Assembly (NCBI RefSeq): GCF_002008365.1
Contig: NZ_MRDL01000036.1
Span: forward strand, 62,001 to 126,000
DNA: 64,000 nt
From: Rhizobium leguminosarum bv. viciae USDA 2370
Lineage (GTDB): Bacteria > Pseudomonadota > Alphaproteobacteria > Rhizobiales > Rhizobiaceae
Direction of reading: 5' to 3'
Below the pieces are notes generated by a model, which ran no database searches, was not told the DNA's origin, and worked only from the letters and a program-made list of their open reading frames with translations. The translations under genes and the position numbers were made by a program. Below, piece by piece: positions 26,447 through 34,148 of this stretch. Numbering within the stretch: position 1 is the stretch's first letter; every line of letters starts with the position of its first letter.

Positions 26447-26809
26447 ATGCAAAGGTTCATGATCACCGATAATTCGGACATCGTCCGCAAGGTCGGCAAG
26501 CGCATTCTCTCCGAACTCGATTTTCTCGTCAGCGAAGCCTCCAATGCCGGCGAGGCGCTGCAGCGCTGCCAGGCGGAGCTGCCGGAATATCTGATCGTCG
26601 ATTCCGGCATGGAAGGCGCCCTCGATCTCATCGCCGCCATCCGCGCAATGGACGGCGGCAAAGAGGTCAAGATCTATTACTGCGTCGTCGAGGCGGATCT
26701 GAAGAAGCTGATGGCGGGCAAACGGGCCGGTGCGACCGACTTCCTGCTGAAGCCGTTCGATCGCAAGATCCTGACCGCGGTTTTCGGAAACCGCGCGATC
26801 GCCGCCTGA
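26447..26809 (+). CDS. Single-domain response regulator, atypical receiver, 120 aa
   Basis: This is a stand-alone receiver domain with no output domain. The phosphoacceptor Asp52 (YLIVDSG), an upstream Asp8 and the conserved Lys in FLLKPF are present. The position after beta-4 that normally holds Thr or Ser reads CVVEAD, and the acidic pair at the start is a single Asp (TDNSD), so it is atypical. The position between chpT and ctrA suggests a part in the CckA-ChpT-CtrA relay, but it does not resemble CpdR or DivK closely. A strong start at 26447 follows AAAGGAG-like sequence. Confidence 0.88.
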   Translation: MQRFMITDNSDIVRKVGKRILSELDFLVSEASNAGEALQRCQAELPEYLIVDSGMEGALDLIAAIRAMDGGKEVKIYYCVVEADLKKLMAGKRAGATDFLLKPFDRKILTAVFGNRAIAA

Positions 26810-26841
26810 CGCAGATCTTCCGCTCATATCGGTTGTCCCTC

Positions 26842-26880
26842 GAGCATCATGCCGAAAGTGCAAGTGCGTTCGGCCGTCGC
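26842..26880 (+). repeat. Degenerate fragment of the GAGCATGATGCCGAA repeat family
   Basis: The segment GAGCATCATGCCGAAAGTG followed by GTGCGTTCGG resembles the left half of the repeats at 54084 and 61856, with substitutions and small gaps. It probably represents a decayed copy. Confidence 0.4.
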
Positions 26881-26982
26881 CACGTCCTATTTTTTCTTAA
26901 ACGAGACACGGAGGATCAGGCCTATCCAGCCTGAAATCTTCCGTCAGGGTGGCTTCTTATTTGCCCAGGGCAGAAACGAAAA

Positions 26983-27003
26983 ATCCCGCCGGAAAGGCGG
27001 GAT
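26983..27003 (-). terminator. Terminator of ctrA
   Basis: An 8-bp stem (ATCCCGCC / GGCGGGAT) with a 5-nt loop is followed on the minus strand by TTTTTCG, 34 bp beyond the ctrA stop codon. An outer AACGAA / TTCGTT pair extends the dyad, so it may also act on the plus strand for the receiver gene. Confidence 0.8.
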
Positions 27004-27036
27004 CTTCGTTTATCCGATAAGGGGGATCGGAAAAAA

Positions 27037-27738
27037 TCAGGCGGTTTCTGCGTATTCGGCCCCATCCGGTTCGCGAAGAACGTAACCACGGCCCCAGACG
27101 GTCTCGATATAGTTGGCGCCGCCGGCAGCGTTGGCGAGCTTCTTGCGGAGCTTGCAGATGAAGACGTCGATGATCTTCAGTTCCGGCTCGTCCATGCCGC
27201 CGTAAAGGTGGTTCAGGAACATTTCCTTGGTGAGGGTGGTGCCCTTGCGGAGCGAAAGCAGCTCCAGCATCTGATATTCCTTGCCCGTCAGGTGGACGCG
27301 CTGGCCGCCGACTTCGACAGTCTTGGCGTCGAGGTTGACGATCAACTCGCCGGTCATGATGACCGACTGGGCATGGCCCTTGGAGCGGCGGACGATGGCG
27401 TGGATGCGAGCGACGAGCTCGTCCTTGTGGAACGGCTTGGTCATGTAGTCGTCGGCGCCGAAGCCGAGGCCACGAACCTTGTCTTCGATGCCGGCCATGC
27501 CCGACAGGATGAGGATCGGCGTCTTGACCTTGGACAACCGGAGAGTGCGAAGCACTTCATATCCGGACATGTCGGGCAGGTTCAGATCGAGAAGGATGAT
27601 GTCATAATCATACAGCTTGCCCAGATCGACGCCTTCTTCACCGAGATCGGTGGTATAAACATTAAAACTCTCTGATTTCAGCATCAACTCGATGCTCTGC
27701 GCCGTCGCGCTGTCATCCTCGATTAGAAGTACCCGCAT
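27037..27738 (-). CDS. ctrA: Cell-cycle master response regulator CtrA
   Basis: CtrA is the OmpR-type regulator that controls DNA replication, division and flagellar genes in alphaproteobacteria. Residues 1-115 form the receiver, with MRVLLIEDD at the start and phosphoacceptor Asp51 ([16 protein letters not shown]). Residues 125-225 form the winged-helix DNA-binding domain ([20 protein letters not shown]). The length of 233 residues matches the family. The start at 27738 begins exactly at the conserved MRVLLIE. The C-terminus ends in small residues (ETA), as in orthologues degraded by ClpXP, where two C-terminal Ala are needed; here only one Ala is last. Neighbouring chpT and sciP support the identification. 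Confidence 0.98.
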   Translation of the reverse strand: MRVLLIEDDSATAQSIELMLKSESFNVYTTDLGEEGVDLGKLYDYDIILLDLNLPDMSGYEVLRTLRLSKVKTPILILSGMAGIEDKVRGLGFGADDYMTKPFHKDELVARIHAIVRRSKGHAQSVIMTGELIVNLDAKTVEVGGQRVHLTGKEYQMLELLSLRKGTTLTKEMFLNHLYGGMDEPELKIIDVFICKLRKKLANAAGGANYIETVWGRGYVLREPDGAEYAETA

Positions 27739-28174
27739 AATTATCCCCTTTACCGCCGCCGAAAGGTGGTCTGGCCCCCTACACGATACCGAACACGCTA
27801 CGTGATTTGGAAGCTGCCACGAAATGGTTAACAAATTCTAATTCACTCTGGCAAGGAGTATCGAATTTATTAAATAATTTTTCCATTTCTCTGTTTTCCA
27901 ATAGGAATCTCAAAAAGGCGTTCCTCAACTTTAACATTAGGAAACAGCGCTAAGTGATTCATCCGACTCGCCAATGAAAAGGTTCGAACTTCATGCCGTG
28001 GCATTTACCGACCCTTAAATCATAGGGCCTATCATTAACGATGCCCGTAAACGAAAGGTTACCAGCGGTAGGTATTTGTTAATATCGCAGGAAATTTTTT
28101 AGCAAACCGTGTCAAAGCGGCGCGCAGGGCGGTTTCAAGTTGAGCCGGGGTCTCGCATCACGGGAGTAATGCGT
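27739..28174 (-). promoter_or_regulatory. ctrA upstream control region with a CtrA-like site and clustered GANTC sites
   Basis: The 436 bp between ctrA and the divergent FliJ-like gene hold no gene. On the minus strand a near-consensus CtrA site reads ATTA-N7-TTAACCAT (27824-27842), about 86 bp before ctrA. Three GANTC sites, the target of the CcrM methylase, fall at 27905, 27956 and 27965. Self-regulation by CtrA and control by GANTC methylation are known in Caulobacter; applying them here is inference. Several further TTAA half-sites occur without correct spacing. Confidence 0.6.
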
Positions 28175-28525
28175 ATGAAGTCGCGAGAAAGTCTCGTTCG
28201 CCTGAAGGAATTTCAGGTGAACGAAAAACGACGTCAGTTGCAGCAATTGCAAATGATGATGTCTGAATTCGAACGGATGACGAAGGATCTGGAGAGCCAG
28301 ATCGTCGTCGAGGAAAAGAAGTCCGGTATTTCCGACCCGAATCACTTTGCTTATCCGACCTTCGCCAAGGCCGCGCGTCAGCGGGCCGATAACCTGCAGG
28401 TTTCGATCAAAGAATTGAAGATGCAGGAAGAGACGCTGGAAATGGCGCTCGAGGAGATGCAGGCGGAATATGCAAGGGCGACGGCGCTGGAAGAGCGTGA
28501 CAGCGGCGCCCGAGCAAGGGCGTAA
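28175..28525 (+). CDS. FliJ-like coiled-coil protein, 116 aa
   Basis: This is a short, fully helical, Gln/Glu/Lys-rich protein with a pattern like the flagellar export chaperone FliJ (MKSRESLVRLKEFQVNEKRR near the start, then Leu/Gln-rich heptads). The ATG at 28175 sits 8 nt after GGGAG; an ATG at 28169 in the same frame is too close to it. It is divergent from ctrA. Sequence resemblance is weak, as expected for a coiled coil, and no flagellar genes are near, so the name is tentative; an unknown adaptor with the same fold is possible. Confidence 0.72.
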   Translation: MKSRESLVRLKEFQVNEKRRQLQQLQMMMSEFERMTKDLESQIVVEEKKSGISDPNHFAYPTFAKAARQRADNLQVSIKELKMQEETLEMALEEMQAEYARATALEERDSGARARA

Positions 28526-28573
28526 GAGAAAAACGGTGGGCGCCGGTTTCGGCGCCTGGGATCGCCGCTGAGA

Positions 28574-28615
28574 AGCCATGTATGACGGGCGCGCTGTCCG
28601 TCATACATGGCTTTT
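28574..28615 (+). terminator. Long perfect hairpin with T-tract after the FliJ-like gene
   Basis: A 15-bp perfect inverted repeat (AGCCATGTATGACGG at 28574-28588, CCGTCATACATGGCT at 28598-28612) with a 9-nt loop is followed by TTTT. It lies about 50 bp after the FliJ-like stop codon and fits an intrinsic terminator, although the stem is unusually long. Confidence 0.7.
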
Positions 28616-28800
28616 GGTGTTTTCGCCTCTCGGCGAGCGCCTCGGTGCAGCTCTCGCCGAAATCGAGGCTGTCACGCCGAAGGCGATTGAAGAAGCTACC
28701 TCCAAAGCGGGTCACATCGAGCGTGATTCACGCGACGCGAGTCATGACTTTTTATGCGCCGCCCCAAACCTGCAGCCTGTCTTTGAGCGACGCGCATTAG

Positions 28801-28900
28801 AGCGCCGTGCGTCCTTTCGGACGCGCAAAGGACGCTCCAACTCTTTCAATCCGCGCATCGTGCTTTCTGACAACCGATTTCGATTTTCGGGCAGATGCGC
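28801..28900 (+). repeat. Rhizobial palindromic mosaic repeat, two modules
   Basis: Module one is GCGTCCTTT / AAAGGACGC (28809-28835). Module two has outer arms GCGCAT (28853-28858) and ATGCGC (28895-28900). The right end touches the stop codon of the small GNAT gene on the minus strand. Its make-up matches mosaic intergenic repeats known in rhizobia. The rest of the interval 28616-28800 shows no supported gene. Confidence 0.65.
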
Positions 28901-29178
28901 TAGTTCACGACATCCTTCCATTCCGGATGGCGTTGCGCCTGCGCCTTGAAGAAGGGGCAAAGCGGGATGATCTTCCACCCGCCGGTGCGGGCTGCTTCCA
29001 CGGCGTGGAGCGCCAATGCCTGGCCGACACCCTTGCCGCGCAACGCATCGGGAACGGCCGTGTGATCGATGATGACGAGCTTCGGCGATGTGCGTGAATA
29101 GGTCATCTCCGCCTCGTGCCCGTCCACCTCGGCCGCATACCGGCCGCCGGAGGCGCCTTCCTCGTTTCGAATGTCCAT
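28900..29178 (-). CDS. Small GNAT-fold N-acetyltransferase (YjdJ/GTNAT-like), 92 aa
   Basis: This protein belongs to the short 'GCN5-related' group (about 90 residues, YjdJ type) that has only the acetyl-CoA-binding core. The conserved loop PDALRGKGVGQALALHAVEA with RGKGVG is visible, followed by the C-terminal IPLCPFFKAQAQRHPEW signature with its conserved cysteine. The likely role is acetyl transfer to a small molecule or protein; substrate unknown. A rhizobial repeat begins at its stop codon. Confidence 0.9.
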   Translation of the reverse strand: MDIRNEEGASGGRYAAEVDGHEAEMTYSRTSPKLVIIDHTAVPDALRGKGVGQALALHAVEAARTGGWKIIPLCPFFKAQAQRHPEWKDVVN

Positions 29179-29311
29179 TGTCTTTCCTCGTAACGGATAG
29201 TGTCGTCGCGGACCGTGACATGGCGGCGCGGTCGTGCCAAGCCGTGGAGGCAGTACAGGCAGGAGACGGAGTGTTCATGCAAAATATCGGATCGATACGA
29301 GGTTCAGGGCA

Positions 29312-29779
29312 ATGAAGGCGCTTTCGATGATTCGCCCCGTGCTTCTCGTGGCCGCGCCGTTCTTCCTGGCGCTCGGTCTCGTGTTACCGCTGGTCCGTTT
29401 CGAGACGCTGTATTTCTTCGACGAGACGCCGTCCCTCATCGAAATCATCGTCTCGCTCTGGCAAGGCGGGGACGGGCTGCTGGCGGCGATCGTTGCACTG
29501 GTTTCGATCCTGCTCCCGTCTCTGAAGATGATCGGGATCGCCGCAGAAGCGACGGCCACCGGCGTTGGGGCCGGCAGCCTCTTCTATCGTCGTGTCGTAC
29601 CGCATCTGTCCAAGTGGTCGATGATGGACGTGCTGCTGGTCGCGATCGTCATTGCGGCGGCGAAGACGACGGGGCTGGCGGATGCCTTCACGCAGCCAGG
29701 CCTCTGGTGCTATGCGGCCTCGTCAATGATTTCGGGCCTTCTTCATTCCCTGATGGGAGATGCGTCCGGCCCGAAATAG
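29312..29779 (+). CDS. PqiA-like paraquat-inducible membrane protein, 155 aa
   Basis: The protein has four predicted membrane segments (about residues 8-28, 45-70, 98-120 and 125-145) and the LVLPLVRFETLYFF plus LKMIGIAAE pattern of the PqiA domain. Full PqiA has two such domains (about 400 residues); this is a single-domain member, which is common in alphaproteobacteria. PqiA-type proteins work in membrane lipid trafficking with MCE proteins; no pqiB-like gene is adjacent here. The ATG at 29312 was chosen because hydrophobicity begins shortly after it. It is convergent with sciP. Confidence 0.82.
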   Translation: MKALSMIRPVLLVAAPFFLALGLVLPLVRFETLYFFDETPSLIEIIVSLWQGGDGLLAAIVALVSILLPSLKMIGIAAEATATGVGAGSLFYRRVVPHLSKWSMMDVLLVAIVIAAAKTTGLADAFTQPGLWCYAASSMISGLLHSLMGDASGPK

Positions 29780-29802
29780 ATGTCGTCGATGCTGGCGGGT
29801 GA

Positions 29803-30078
29803 TCAGTGACGATATTGCTGAATGCGCGTGGTGCGCAGGCCGGCGAGACCGTGGCTGTTGATCGACGACTGCCAGGAGAGGAATTCTTCGACCGTGAGCG
29901 TATAACGCTCGCAGGCCTCTTCCAAGCTCAACAAGCCACCGCGAACAGCCGCGACAACCTCTGCCTTCCGGCGAATCACCCAGCGCCGCGTATTGGGCGG
30001 CGGAAGATCCGCGATCGTCAGGGGGCTGCCATCGGGGCCGATGACATATTTTACTCGGGGACGTATCATTTCGGTCAT
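29803..30078 (-). CDS. sciP: DUF1153 protein, SciP-like CtrA inhibitor, 91 aa
   Basis: SciP is a small helix-turn-helix protein that binds CtrA and blocks its activation of target promoters in Caulobacter. This protein has the DUF1153 pattern throughout, including YVIGPDGSPLTIADLPPP, RRWVIRRKAEVVAAVRGGLL and the helix-turn-helix YTLTVEEFLSWQ. The length of 91 residues is normal. It starts at the ATG at 30078 and sits 2 kb from ctrA, with a near-consensus CtrA site 52 bp upstream, consistent with a CtrA-SciP feedback loop. The assignment rests on family and position. Confidence 0.9.
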   Translation of the reverse strand: MTEMIRPRVKYVIGPDGSPLTIADLPPPNTRRWVIRRKAEVVAAVRGGLLSLEEACERYTLTVEEFLSWQSSINSHGLAGLRTTRIQQYRH

Positions 30079-30129
30079 TGGACTCTCTACACAACGCAAG
30101 ACCACGAACCCCACTCTAGCCTGCCACAT

Positions 30130-30144
30130 TTAAAAATTGCCTAA
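30130..30144 (-). promoter_or_regulatory. Near-consensus CtrA site upstream of sciP
   Basis: Read on the minus strand the site is TTAG-N7-TTAA, one base off the TTAA-N7-TTAA consensus. It ends about 52 bp before the sciP start. One GANTC site (GACTC, 30081) lies between it and the gene. The rest of the interval up to about 30500 shows only a CGCTAC / GTAGCG dyad (30213-30231) and no supported gene. Confidence 0.55.
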
Positions 30145-30590
30145 ACCCATCGTAAGACTTTGATAACAAATTTAGATGCCCTCGGGCCGCGGATTTGGGG
30201 CGGCCGCCTGCCGCTACGTCAATTTGTAGCGCCTGCATGGGAGCCATGCGGAATAAAGATTAGCTGATTTCCCGGGATGATCTTCTAAGCGCTGCAACAA
30301 AGGAATGAGCGCAAGACTTCGACTCCGCTCTTCCCGCTGCATCAGTCCAGTTTGCGCTTTTGACGCTTCGTGTCCTCGGGATGCGGGGCAGAAATCCGTC
30401 TCTGCTGATGCTCCGGCGCGAGCTTCTCGCCGCCGGCAGCGAGGCCGAGCCGAAGCTGGCCTTACGAGGATACGAAGATGGAAAGACCTGAGCGCGCAGT
30501 CGACGACTGCGCTGAGGATGCTGCATTTTCGCCTTCGAAGGCCGTGGGCGCCGGGGCTTCGTTTAACGACGGCAAGGAACGGCTCGGGGA

Positions 30591-31320
30591 GTGGCGAAGC
30601 TTGCGGGCTTCGATTTTTATCTGCTCTCGGTTTTCCCGCGCGGCGACCGTACGGCTTTCATCGAAAACCGGCTGATCAGGAACTGGCCGCTAAGCCTGGT
30701 CGGCTTTTACGAGGCCGCCGATCTCTTCTATTGCAGCAGACTGGTGACCGCGATGAAGCGGACGATCGTGCCGATCTTCTGCAAAGAGGGGTCGTTTGCG
30801 GGCAGCGCCGCCAATCAGGAAAACCGCAGACTCAACACGCTCTTTCAGCTGCACGGGCTGAAGAATACCTTCGCCTTCGCGCTTGCATGACGCTGACCTG
30901 AAACAATACATCTTCGCCTTCTCAGGCGACTGTCCTATGCCCACGCGGGAGCAGGCGATGGCGCTGCTTTACGGCTGCATGGAGCTTCTGGACAAGGTTT
31001 CGCGCAATGGCAACCCGGAAACGGTCCGTCGGAGACGCTCACCCGGCGCGAAATCGAATGCCTGCGACGCCGCCTGATTCCTTAAATCGGAATCGACTTA
31101 AGGAATCAGGCGGCAATTCAAAGTGCTACAGCGTCCTTGCGCGTCTAAAAAGACGCGCGGCGCTGTAGTCGGCTGCCGGCAAGAGCAGCGACGAGATCGC
31201 GATCGTTCTCGATCTCTCGTCGCATACGGTGGCAGGTTATCTGAAGAGCGCGATGCGCAAACTCGATTCGGCCAACCGCATGCAGGCGGTCGCCAGAGCA
31301 TTCCGGTGCCGGATGCTCTA
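30591..31320 (+). pseudogene. Decayed LuxR-type regulator interrupted by frameshifts and a RIME-like insertion
   Basis: Fragments of one LuxR-type protein are spread over three frames. The ligand-binding half reads GFDFYLLSVFPRGDRTAF onward (about 30600-30887). An extra G near 30888 shifts the frame to HDADLKQYIFAFSGDCP. A second shift near 31024 leads to ETLTRREIECLR, the first half of the LuxR helix-turn-helix. A roughly 100-bp palindromic element then splits the domain. The second half resumes as SAAGKSSDEIAIVLDLSSHT and ends at 31320 inside another repeat. The N-terminal start is not clear, and an MERPERAVDD fragment just upstream (from 30478) may belong to it. The gene cannot make a working regulator. 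Confidence 0.85.
31069..31168 (+). repeat. RIME-like element inserted in the LuxR pseudogene
   Basis: Two palindromes lie side by side. The first has perfect 17-bp arms (31069-31085 and 31098-31114) with a 12-nt loop. The second (31126-31168) has CTACAGCG and GCGCGTCT on the left paired with AGACGCGC and CGCTGTAG on the right around AAAA. Size (about 100 bp) and two-palindrome make-up match the rhizobial RIME1 elements (about 108 bp). It lies exactly between the two helices of the split DNA-binding domain. Confidence 0.85.
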
Positions 31321-31401
31321 AAGCGCGTGGCATCGCGCTTTAGGTTTTTGTTTTATGCATGTCGGTTTCGCAAAACCGCTGCACACTTTTCGGCGACATG
31401 C
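31295..31401 (+). repeat. Cluster of three palindromic modules after the LuxR pseudogene
   Basis: Three hairpins follow one another: GAGCATTCCGG / CCGGATGCTC (31295-31317), a perfect 10-bp stem CTAAAGCGCG / CGCGCTTTAG (31318-31343) followed by GTTTTTGTTTT, and GCATGTCG / CGACATGC (31357-31401). The first supplies the last codons and stop of the pseudogene. The second could act as a terminator. The set resembles rhizobial mosaic repeats. Confidence 0.65.
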
Positions 31402-31437
31402 ACAAGGCAGCCGGTCTCTTCTCACAAAGCTTAAAGC

Positions 31438-32214
31438 TTAGAAGCCTTTTCCGCGGGTCAGCTCCGACACGACGGTTCCGAAAATGATGCGCATGTCCAT
31501 CACGATCGAAAAATTCCCGACGTAATAGAGATCGCTGGCGATGCGGGCGCGCGCCTTGGCCGGACGATCGGTCGGGCCGCGCAAGCCGCGCATCTGGGCA
31601 AGACCCGTCATGCCGGGGCGCATCGCATGGCGCTGATGGTATTCCGGTACGAGCTCTTCGTAGAGCATGCCGCCGGCGCGCATGCCGATTGCATGGCAAC
31701 GCGGGCCGACGACCGACATGTGGCCCAGCAACACGTTCAGCAGCTGCGGCAACTCATCGACATTCGTGCGGCGCAGGATGGCGCCGATGCGAGTTATGCG
31801 CGGATCGTTCTTCACCGTCTGGGCAACACCGGAGACGTCGCAGAGGTCGGTGCGCATGGAACGGAACTTGTAGACCTTGATGGCCTTGCAGTTCTTGCCC
31901 CAGCGGGTCTGCTTGAAGAGCACCGGTCCCGGGCTGTCGAGCTTGATCAGCAGGGCGACGAACAGAAGGAACGGGGCGAGGACGAGGAGGGCGCTCAACG
32001 ACGAAAAAATGTCGAACGCCCGCTTCAGGACCAGATCCACCAACGGCGCCTGCGGCGCATCGCTATGGATAACAGGGGTCTGGATCTTCAGGCTCGGCTG
32101 CTGGCGGCGGCTCGGCCGGAAGGAGTCTGTCGAAATGCTGTTGTTTAGTTCCGTGATGCTCAAGGATCGTACTCTGTTGTCTTCGAGGGGGGCGCGGCGG
32201 CAATAGGCGATCAA
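31438..32214 (-). CDS. ExoY/PssA-type sugar transferase (undecaprenyl-phosphate priming enzyme), 258 aa
   Basis: This bacterial sugar transferase starts assembly of a surface polysaccharide repeat unit by moving a sugar phosphate to the lipid carrier undecaprenyl phosphate. A variable N-terminus (about 60 residues) precedes KRAFDIFSSLSALLVLAPFL, a membrane helix, then the family signatures KVYKFRSMRTD, RRTNVDELPQLLNVLLG and PGMTGLAQM. The start is a TTG at 32214 with GACAGGG upstream; another TTG at 32163 would shorten it by 17 residues, and no ATG is usable. The family part is certain, whether it makes exopolysaccharide is inferred. It stands alone; no other polysaccharide genes are adjacent. 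Confidence 0.88.
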   Translation of the reverse strand: MIAYCRRAPLEDNRVRSLSITELNNSISTDSFRPSRRQQPSLKIQTPVIHSDAPQAPLVDLVLKRAFDIFSSLSALLVLAPFLLFVALLIKLDSPGPVLFKQTRWGKNCKAIKVYKFRSMRTDLCDVSGVAQTVKNDPRITRIGAILRRTNVDELPQLLNVLLGHMSVVGPRCHAIGMRAGGMLYEELVPEYHQRHAMRPGMTGLAQMRGLRGPTDRPAKARARIASDLYYVGNFSIVMDMRIIFGTVVSELTRGKGF

Positions 32215-32808
32215 TGGTTAACCCTGTCACCAGGGCTGCACTCAGGTCTTGGTAACCCTACTAAAACGGAAAAATGCGACAATTGTGTAATGGTGTCCAG
32301 AGAAATATCGCATCGCAGCAAATCTTTCGCATGTGCGTTAAGTTGAGGCAAGCTCATGATATTTCGTTAAGAATTGGAATTTTGTCAAAGTTTCTAGGCC
32401 TTTGGCAGGGCTTCACAGGGGGGTGGCGACGTGCCGTTTCGACACGTGACCCAGGTCTCTTAAGCATATTTCTTAACGGAACACGGGGCGAAATTTTTCT
32501 GATGAAGATATCGATCACTATCGAAGCCGTGCCGAAATGTGACAAAATCAAGGCAGGATTGATGGCGCGCAGCGTCTTGAAAAGATGCAGGGCAAGGAAT
32601 TTGCGGCCCGAATCGCTCAGTGAGGCCCGATAACGCGAATCACTCCACAGCTGGAGAGGGGATCGTGGATGCGCTTTACGGAGGGACGCTTGCGCAGTTG
32701 AGGCGCGCATGCCCGAGGCCGGTCGCGGATTGTCGCGACAGGTCTGAGCTCATGGTTACGATGCAGAGAATCGCGCCGCTTGCCGGTATTCAACGATCCT
32801 AAGGATGG
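32215..32808. other. Gene-free interval, 594 bp
   Basis: No frame holds a recognisable protein. The left part (32240-32480) is AT-rich and probably carries the promoter of the sugar transferase. It includes two TTAA motifs 9 bp apart (32460-32476), which is not the CtrA spacing. No repeat of the window's other families was seen. Confidence 0.5.
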
Positions 32809-33606
32809 TCACGCCGGTTCGAGGACGCGTTTCCTGCCGCCCCAGGAGATGAAGTTCGGGTTGGCGAAGTCGAAATCGGCCGCCGTTCCCGTCTTGCCAT
32901 AGGTCAGCGGCGTTCCGTCCAGCGTCACCGTCGAACCGCCGGCGGCGCGCAGCACCGCATCGCCGGCCGCGGTGTCCCATTCCATCGTGCGGGTGAAACG
33001 CGGGTAGACGTCGGCCTTGCCTTCGGCCAGCAGACAGAATTTCAGCGAGGAGCCGATATTGGTGCATTTGAAGATCGCGTGGTCGGCGAGGAAGCTTCCG
33101 GTCTCCGGGCTGTTGTGGCGAAGGCTTGCAAGCGCCAGCCTGTCGTCAGGCTGTTCGCGCACAGTGATTGTGCTGCGTGCACCAACCGTGAAATCGTCCG
33201 CGACGACAAGCCTTTCGGCGTGGCCGCGTTCTCCCGAGAAGGCAAGTCCGAGCGCTGGCGCGTAGACGATGCCCGCCACCGGGGCGCCGTTGTCGATATA
33301 GGCGATGTTGACGGTGAATTCCTGCCGTCCGTCGACGAACTCGCGGGTACCGTCGAGAGGGTCGACAAGAAAGAAGCCACGGCCGGCAATGTCGGGCACT
33401 TTTCCGGCGGCGACCGATTCTTCCGCCACGACGGGTATTTCGGGATAATCTCTGGCGAGATGAGCGAGGATGATGCGTTCAGCCTCCTCGTCGGCGACCG
33501 TGACCGGACTGGCATCCGCCTTCATGGCGACGGGGAAGCCTTCGCGCAAGACCGTGATGATGGCCCTGCCGGCTTCGAGTGCCGCCTTTTCAAATGTCCT
33601 CAGCAT
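32809..33606 (-). CDS. cysQ: 3'(2'),5'-bisphosphate nucleotidase CysQ
   Basis: CysQ removes the 3'-phosphate from PAP (adenosine 3',5'-bisphosphate), a by-product of sulfate assimilation. The inositol-monophosphatase fold signatures are present: VVAEES (metal ligand), VDPLDGTREFVDG with the metal-binding Asp residues, and MEWDTAAGDAVLRAAGG near the C-terminus. Length, 265 residues, is normal. The ATG at 33606 follows AAAGGA; a GTG 21 bp upstream is an alternative. A role beyond PAP, such as inositol phosphate hydrolysis, is less likely given the EFVDG signature. Confidence 0.93.
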   Translation of the reverse strand: MLRTFEKAALEAGRAIITVLREGFPVAMKADASPVTVADEEAERIILAHLARDYPEIPVVAEESVAAGKVPDIAGRGFFLVDPLDGTREFVDGRQEFTVNIAYIDNGAPVAGIVYAPALGLAFSGERGHAERLVVADDFTVGARSTITVREQPDDRLALASLRHNSPETGSFLADHAIFKCTNIGSSLKFCLLAEGKADVYPRFTRTMEWDTAAGDAVLRAAGGSTVTLDGTPLTYGKTGTAADFDFANPNFISWGGRKRVLEPA

Positions 33607-34148
33607 TGTCCTTTTGCCGTTCGCCACGCGGCGAGCACCCCGTTGTCGCTCGTCCGCAAACCATCCCTATTACAACCAGATACTTAAGTTATATGGTGTT
33701 CCCCGTCATGCTCTGCATCCCTCAATGCACAGCTTGACGATGCTACCATAAGTTTTCGGCCTTGTCAGACGAAGATGGGGCATTGTTCGTGAAATGGCAT
33801 TCGTCAAAGAGGCTGCCTTGGGGTCTGAATTTGCTCCATCTCCCAATTCTGTGGAATAGCTTACGCAGCAAGCGGGGCAGGAAATCGACGGCGATATCTC
33901 CGTATGGTTAAGCCAGTGGCAGTTTCTGGCTAAAAATAGGCCCTGCTCTGCCGTTTTTCTGTGGATTTTGGTTCAAAACGCGCCAGTTAGGCCTGTTCTG
34001 ACAAGAATCTGTCGGAGTAAATCCTTTTTGTCTTCACATTTCCAACGAAACCGCTATGCATTCGGCCTATGAGGTTCTCTGAAACGGAGAACTGAAGAAC
34101 CAAAAAGAGATGCAGCGTGTTTCGCTCGCATCCAGGGGAAAACGACAT
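33607..34148. other. Intergenic region upstream of the liv operon
   Basis: This 542-bp divergent region holds no supported protein. It must contain the cysQ promoter and the promoter of livH. A small hairpin GTTCTC / GAGAAC (34074-34092) lies in the probable leader of livH, about 57 bp before its start. No operator was recognised. Confidence 0.5.

Noticed and set aside
30260..30526. Minus-strand Ser/Arg-rich frame of 88 codons upstream of the LuxR pseudogene
   Set aside because: It has no ribosome-binding site or recognisable domain, and its Ser/Arg bias is that of a shadow or decayed sequence.
32214..32221. ATGGTTAA (CtrA half-site TTAACCAT on the minus strand) at the start of the ExoY-like gene
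   Set aside because: The second half-site is missing at the right spacing, and an 8-base motif is expected about twice by chance in 64 kb on both strands.
32460..32476. Two TTAA motifs in the gap between the ExoY-like gene and cysQ
   Set aside because: The spacing is 9 bp, not the 7 bp that CtrA needs.
33904..33911. Another TTAACCAT half-site between cysQ and livH
   Set aside because: It has no paired half-site and no link to cell-cycle genes.
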